The notes below the pieces were generated by a model. That model made no database searches. It saw nothing but the letters and a program-made list of their open reading frames with translations, and was not told the DNA's origin. Positions 4,690-5,657 of a DNA stretch of 5,657 bases are shown here, piece after piece (position 1 is the stretch's first letter; every line of letters begins with the position of its first letter). A program made the translations under genes and the position numbers. The stretch covers positions 1-5,657 of the forward strand of contig CAYQXJ010000036.1 in the NCBI GenBank assembly GCA_964421565.1. Reading direction: 5' to 3'. The DNA is from CAYQXJ01 sp964421565. GTDB lineage: Bacteria > Planctomycetota > Brocadiia > SM23-32.

Positions 4690-5490
4690 TCAGCCCTTCG
4701 CCCGTTCCACTTGGGTCGCGGGGTATTTCTGCTTGCTGCCGTCGCTCAGCTCCACGGTGACGGTCTGCCCGATCAGGTGATAGTCGACAACCGTTCCCTC
4801 GCCGCCCGGCGTTTGCACTCTGGCGCCGCGCCTGGGCATCTCCCGCTTCAGTTCCTTGTAGAGCCTCTCCTCAAACTTCAGGCAGCACTTCAGCCGGCCG
4901 CAACTGCCGCTGATCTTCGCCGGGTCAAGCGTCGACTTCTGGTCCTTGGCAAGCTTCATGGGCACAGGCTTCAGCTCGTTGAGGAATCGCCTGCAACACA
5001 GCTCGCCCCCGCACGGGCCCACCAGCCCCATCACACGTGCCTCGTCCCGCACGCCGATCTGCCGCATCTCAATGCGTGTGCGGTATTCCTTGGCCAGGTC
5101 CCGCACCAACCCGCGGAAGTCCACCCGTCCGTCCGCCATGAAGTAGAAGATGATCTTGTTGCCCCCGAATAGGTGCTCCACGCGCACCAGTTTCATCGGC
5201 AATTCGTGCCGCTTGATCAAACGCTTACACGTGCGGGCCTCCTCCGGTTCCTGGCGGTCCTCAATCTCCCGCTGATGTTGCCTGTCCTTCGCCGTTGCGC
5301 GCCGCAGCACCTGACCGCTGTAGCGGCGATCGGAACCGTTCTGCTGCTCCAGCATGACCAGGCGTCCGACCTCGACCCCGCGCCGGGTGCGCACCACCAC
5401 GTCGCTGCCCACCGGTATATCCTCATCGGGCATGGGGAAGCGCTCCGTCTTCTCCATCACCCCGTAGCGCACAACGCCTATATCTGCCAT
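4690..5490 (-). CDS. ricT: PSP1-domain protein RicT (YaaT) family
   Basis: Homologue of Bacillus RicT/YaaT, a subunit of the RicA-RicF-RicT complex. That complex binds Fe-S clusters, works with RNase Y in mRNA maturation, and affects sporulation, competence and biofilm formation. The 266 residues match the family. An N-terminal beta-rich part (MADIGVVRYG, VVVRTRRGVEVGRLV) leads into the PSP1 core, including KLVRVEHLFGGNKIIFYF (100-117) and DFRGLVRDLAKEYRTRIEMR (124-143). The cysteine signature is complete: Cys160, Cys165-Cys166, then Cys197 and Cys202-Cys203, within GPCGGELCC and GSCGRLKCC. This C-x4-CC-x30-C-x4-CC spacing fits Fe-S ligation. The C-terminus (222-262) is a small beta domain with GEGTVVDY. 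The ATG has GGAG (5500-5503) 9 bases upstream and its own promoter. Neither RicA/RicF nor holB, its usual neighbour in Firmicutes, is seen nearby, so the partners in this organism are unknown. Only the family assignment is firm. Confidence 0.93.
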   Translation of the reverse strand: MADIGVVRYGVMEKTERFPMPDEDIPVGSDVVVRTRRGVEVGRLVMLEQQNGSDRRYSGQVLRRATAKDRQHQREIEDRQEPEEARTCKRLIKRHELPMKLVRVEHLFGGNKIIFYFMADGRVDFRGLVRDLAKEYRTRIEMRQIGVRDEARVMGLVGPCGGELCCRRFLNELKPVPMKLAKDQKSTLDPAKISGSCGRLKCCLKFEERLYKELKREMPRRGARVQTPGGEGTVVDYHLIGQTVTVELSDGSKQKYPATQVERAKG

Positions 5491-5540
5491 CTCTTATCGC
5501 TCCGTTCATGGACGCGCGAAGCGTGAATACGGCGCCTGTC

Positions 5541-5569
5541 ATTATACGGTAAATGCCGCCGCAGCCCAA
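5541..5569 (-). promoter_or_regulatory. Predicted sigma70-type promoter for ricT
   Basis: On the minus strand TTGGGC (5569-5564, 3 of 6 matches) is followed after 17 bases by a perfect TATAAT (5546-5541). Transcription would begin near 5534, about 44 bases before the ricT ATG. This suggests ricT starts its own transcription unit. The weak -35 could mean dependence on an activator. Confidence 0.6.
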
Positions 5570-5657
5570 GCTCCGCGACGGTGAGGCCCAGTGCGCCGAG
5601 CCCGTGGCGCGCAGAGCATGAGGGCCCCGAGCACCGCCCTGGTCGCGCAGTGCCGGT
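5570..5657. other. Right edge, no assignable gene
   Basis: All three minus-strand frames are open through most of this stretch. One of them ends in a TAA that overlaps the ricT -10 region, so the 3' end of an upstream minus-strand gene could be present. None of the short translations shows a recognisable motif, and the stretch is too short for codon-bias judgement. A 22-codon plus-strand frame from 5553 looks like noise. Confidence 0.3.

Overview
The window looks like chromosomal DNA from a GC-rich bacterium with short intergenic gaps, Shine-Dalgarno sequences of the GGAG/AGGAGG type and recognisable sigma70-type promoters. It holds no RNA gene, CRISPR array, transposase or phage gene. RicT/YaaT-type PSP1 proteins are best known from Firmicutes but are widespread in other phyla. 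Together with the base composition this would fit groups such as Armatimonadota, Chloroflexota or Planctomycetota, but the sequence does not settle the phylum.

Layout. Bases 1-162 carry the 3' end of a plus-strand coiled-coil reading frame, with a 21-bp tandem repeat and an in-frame TAG at 58-60. Next is a minus-strand cluster, read from right to left: rsmE (16S rRNA m3U methyltransferase), a beta-CASP metallo-beta-lactamase RNA-nuclease-family protein, and an EstA/FrmB-like serine esterase. The gaps between them are 31 and 46 bp, so they are probably one operon. The rsmE start region is back to back with a plus-strand pair: a 77-aa two-helix membrane protein and a 255-aa membrane-anchored coiled-coil protein with an acidic tail. 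The 140-bp divergent intergenic region holds two outward-facing TTGACA boxes that form a perfect inverted repeat. A 59-aa two-helix membrane protein on the minus strand converges on the pair with only 7 bp between stop codons. Last is ricT (PSP1 family), with its own TATAAT promoter, and an unassigned right edge.

Function. The recognisable genes are mostly RNA-related: ribosome modification (rsmE), a probable RNA exo/endonuclease (beta-CASP), and RicT, which in Bacillus is part of the RicAFT (Y-complex) Fe-S assembly that works with RNase Y. No RicA or RicF homologue is visible here. The parts without a family assignment are the membrane/coiled-coil pair and the 59-aa membrane protein; these are the best candidates for something undescribed. 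I see no convincing new defence or mobile system.
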